A stretch of 64,000 nucleotides of DNA from Snuella lapsa. GTDB taxonomy: Bacteria; Bacteroidota; Bacteroidia; Flavobacteriales; Flavobacteriaceae. Under the pieces are notes generated by a model that worked only from the letters and a program-made list of their open reading frames with translations, was not told the DNA's origin and ran no database searches. The stretch covers positions 1-64,000 of the forward strand of contig NZ_BAABCY010000105.1 of NCBI RefSeq assembly GCF_039539345.1, written 5' to 3'. The position numbers and the translations under genes were made by a program. Of the stretch, positions 63,717 to 64,000 are shown in pieces (the stretch's first letter is position 1; the number at the start of each line of letters is the position of its first letter).

Positions 63717-64000
63717 ATGAAAACAATACGTCTTTCTAAAATCGAACTTATCTTTTTTCTGATTTCACTATTATCCCTTGTCTTACTTAAGGCTAATGCT
63801 TTTAATAACCCTCAAAAGGCAATATCACAAACCACTGATGTTATTATTACTTTGGATAATGACACCAACGATTACGAGCTAGATGATATTATAAGCATGC
63901 TAAAAGAAAACGAAATAACCGCTAGTTTCACTAAAGTTAACAGAAATGACATAGGGCAGCTAACTGGTATTCGCATTACCTTAAAAGATGCTCATGGTGA
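63717..64000 (+). CDS. Exported protein, truncated by the window edge
   Basis: An ATG at 63717 opens a frame of at least 94 codons to the end of the window. Residues 8-28 are a signal or membrane segment (IELIFFLISLLSLVLLKANA). The part after it, VIITLDNDTNDYELDDIISM then GQLTGIRITLKDAHG, resembles the small C-terminal domain found on some M56/BlaR1-type proteins of Flavobacteria (weak recollection). The remainder is outside the window. Confidence 0.6.
   Translation, partial: MKTIRLSKIELIFFLISLLSLVLLKANAFNNPQKAISQTTDVIITLDNDTNDYELDDIISMLKENEITASFTKVNRNDIGQLTGIRITLKDAHG

Overview
The window looks like a chromosome segment of a marine Flavobacteriaceae bacterium (Bacteroidota). The evidence is low GC, TATATTTG-type -7 promoter boxes, absence of strong Shine-Dalgarno sites, a bacillithiol-type YtxJ protein, an rpmH-carB neighbourhood, a CarB of 950 residues, DUF3078 and DUF4197 proteins, a flavobacterial-type curli system, and many lipoprotein signal peptides. 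I saw no rRNA, tRNA, CRISPR array, insertion sequence, phage or conjugation gene.

Region 1 (about 1-15.2 kb, all minus strand) is a polysaccharide-utilisation operon for a fucose-rich, probably sulfated glycan. In transcription order it holds a short-chain dehydrogenase, GH29 fucosidase with PA14, GH29, GH29 with C-terminal binding modules, a beta-propeller/GH29 fusion, an SGNH esterase, a beta-helix protein with a C-terminal PDZ domain, an S1 sulfatase, a FAH-family hydrolase, a GH16 lipoprotein, and the start of one more gene cut by the window edge. No SusC/SusD pair is in the window. The SDR and FAH hydrolase, with an L-fuconate dehydratase at 27.7 kb, fit the non-phosphorylative L-fucose pathway ending in pyruvate and lactate.

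Region 2 (15.8-35.4 kb) is mostly housekeeping: carB without the allosteric C-terminal domain, rpmH, a lytic transglycosylase, a small YjdJ-type acetyltransferase, mtaB, two YceI-family proteins (one next to an outer-membrane barrel protein and preceded by an FNR-like palindrome), the fuconate dehydratase, a HAD phosphatase, an RluA-type synthase with a long N-terminal part, a gamma-glutamylcyclotransferase/YtxJ pair and clpB.

Region 3 (35.4-52.2 kb) has a TetR regulator and a thioesterase that carry nearly identical palindromic operators, deoC, a fused B12-dependent acyl-CoA mutase (IcmF), purU, a BtuF-like binding protein, pyrF, prfA, a B12-dependent ribonucleotide reductase and purM. Three proteins here depend on or probably bind cobalamin.

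Region 4 (52.4-58.7 kb, minus) is a curli (functional amyloid) operon: a large curlin with about 33 half-repeats, a minor curlin-like protein, a CsgE whose N-terminal half resembles CsgH, CsgF, a CsgG with an added outer-membrane barrel, and a surface lipoprotein with a beta-propeller. Region 5 (59-64 kb) has divergent type III and type II glutamine synthetases, a Na+/Ca2+ antiporter and a truncated secreted protein.

The items most worth a second look are the CsgH-CsgE fusion, the CsgG-barrel fusion, the propeller-GH29 and beta-helix-PDZ architectures, and the shared TetR palindromes. Nothing in the window amounts, on sequence alone, to a wholly new system.
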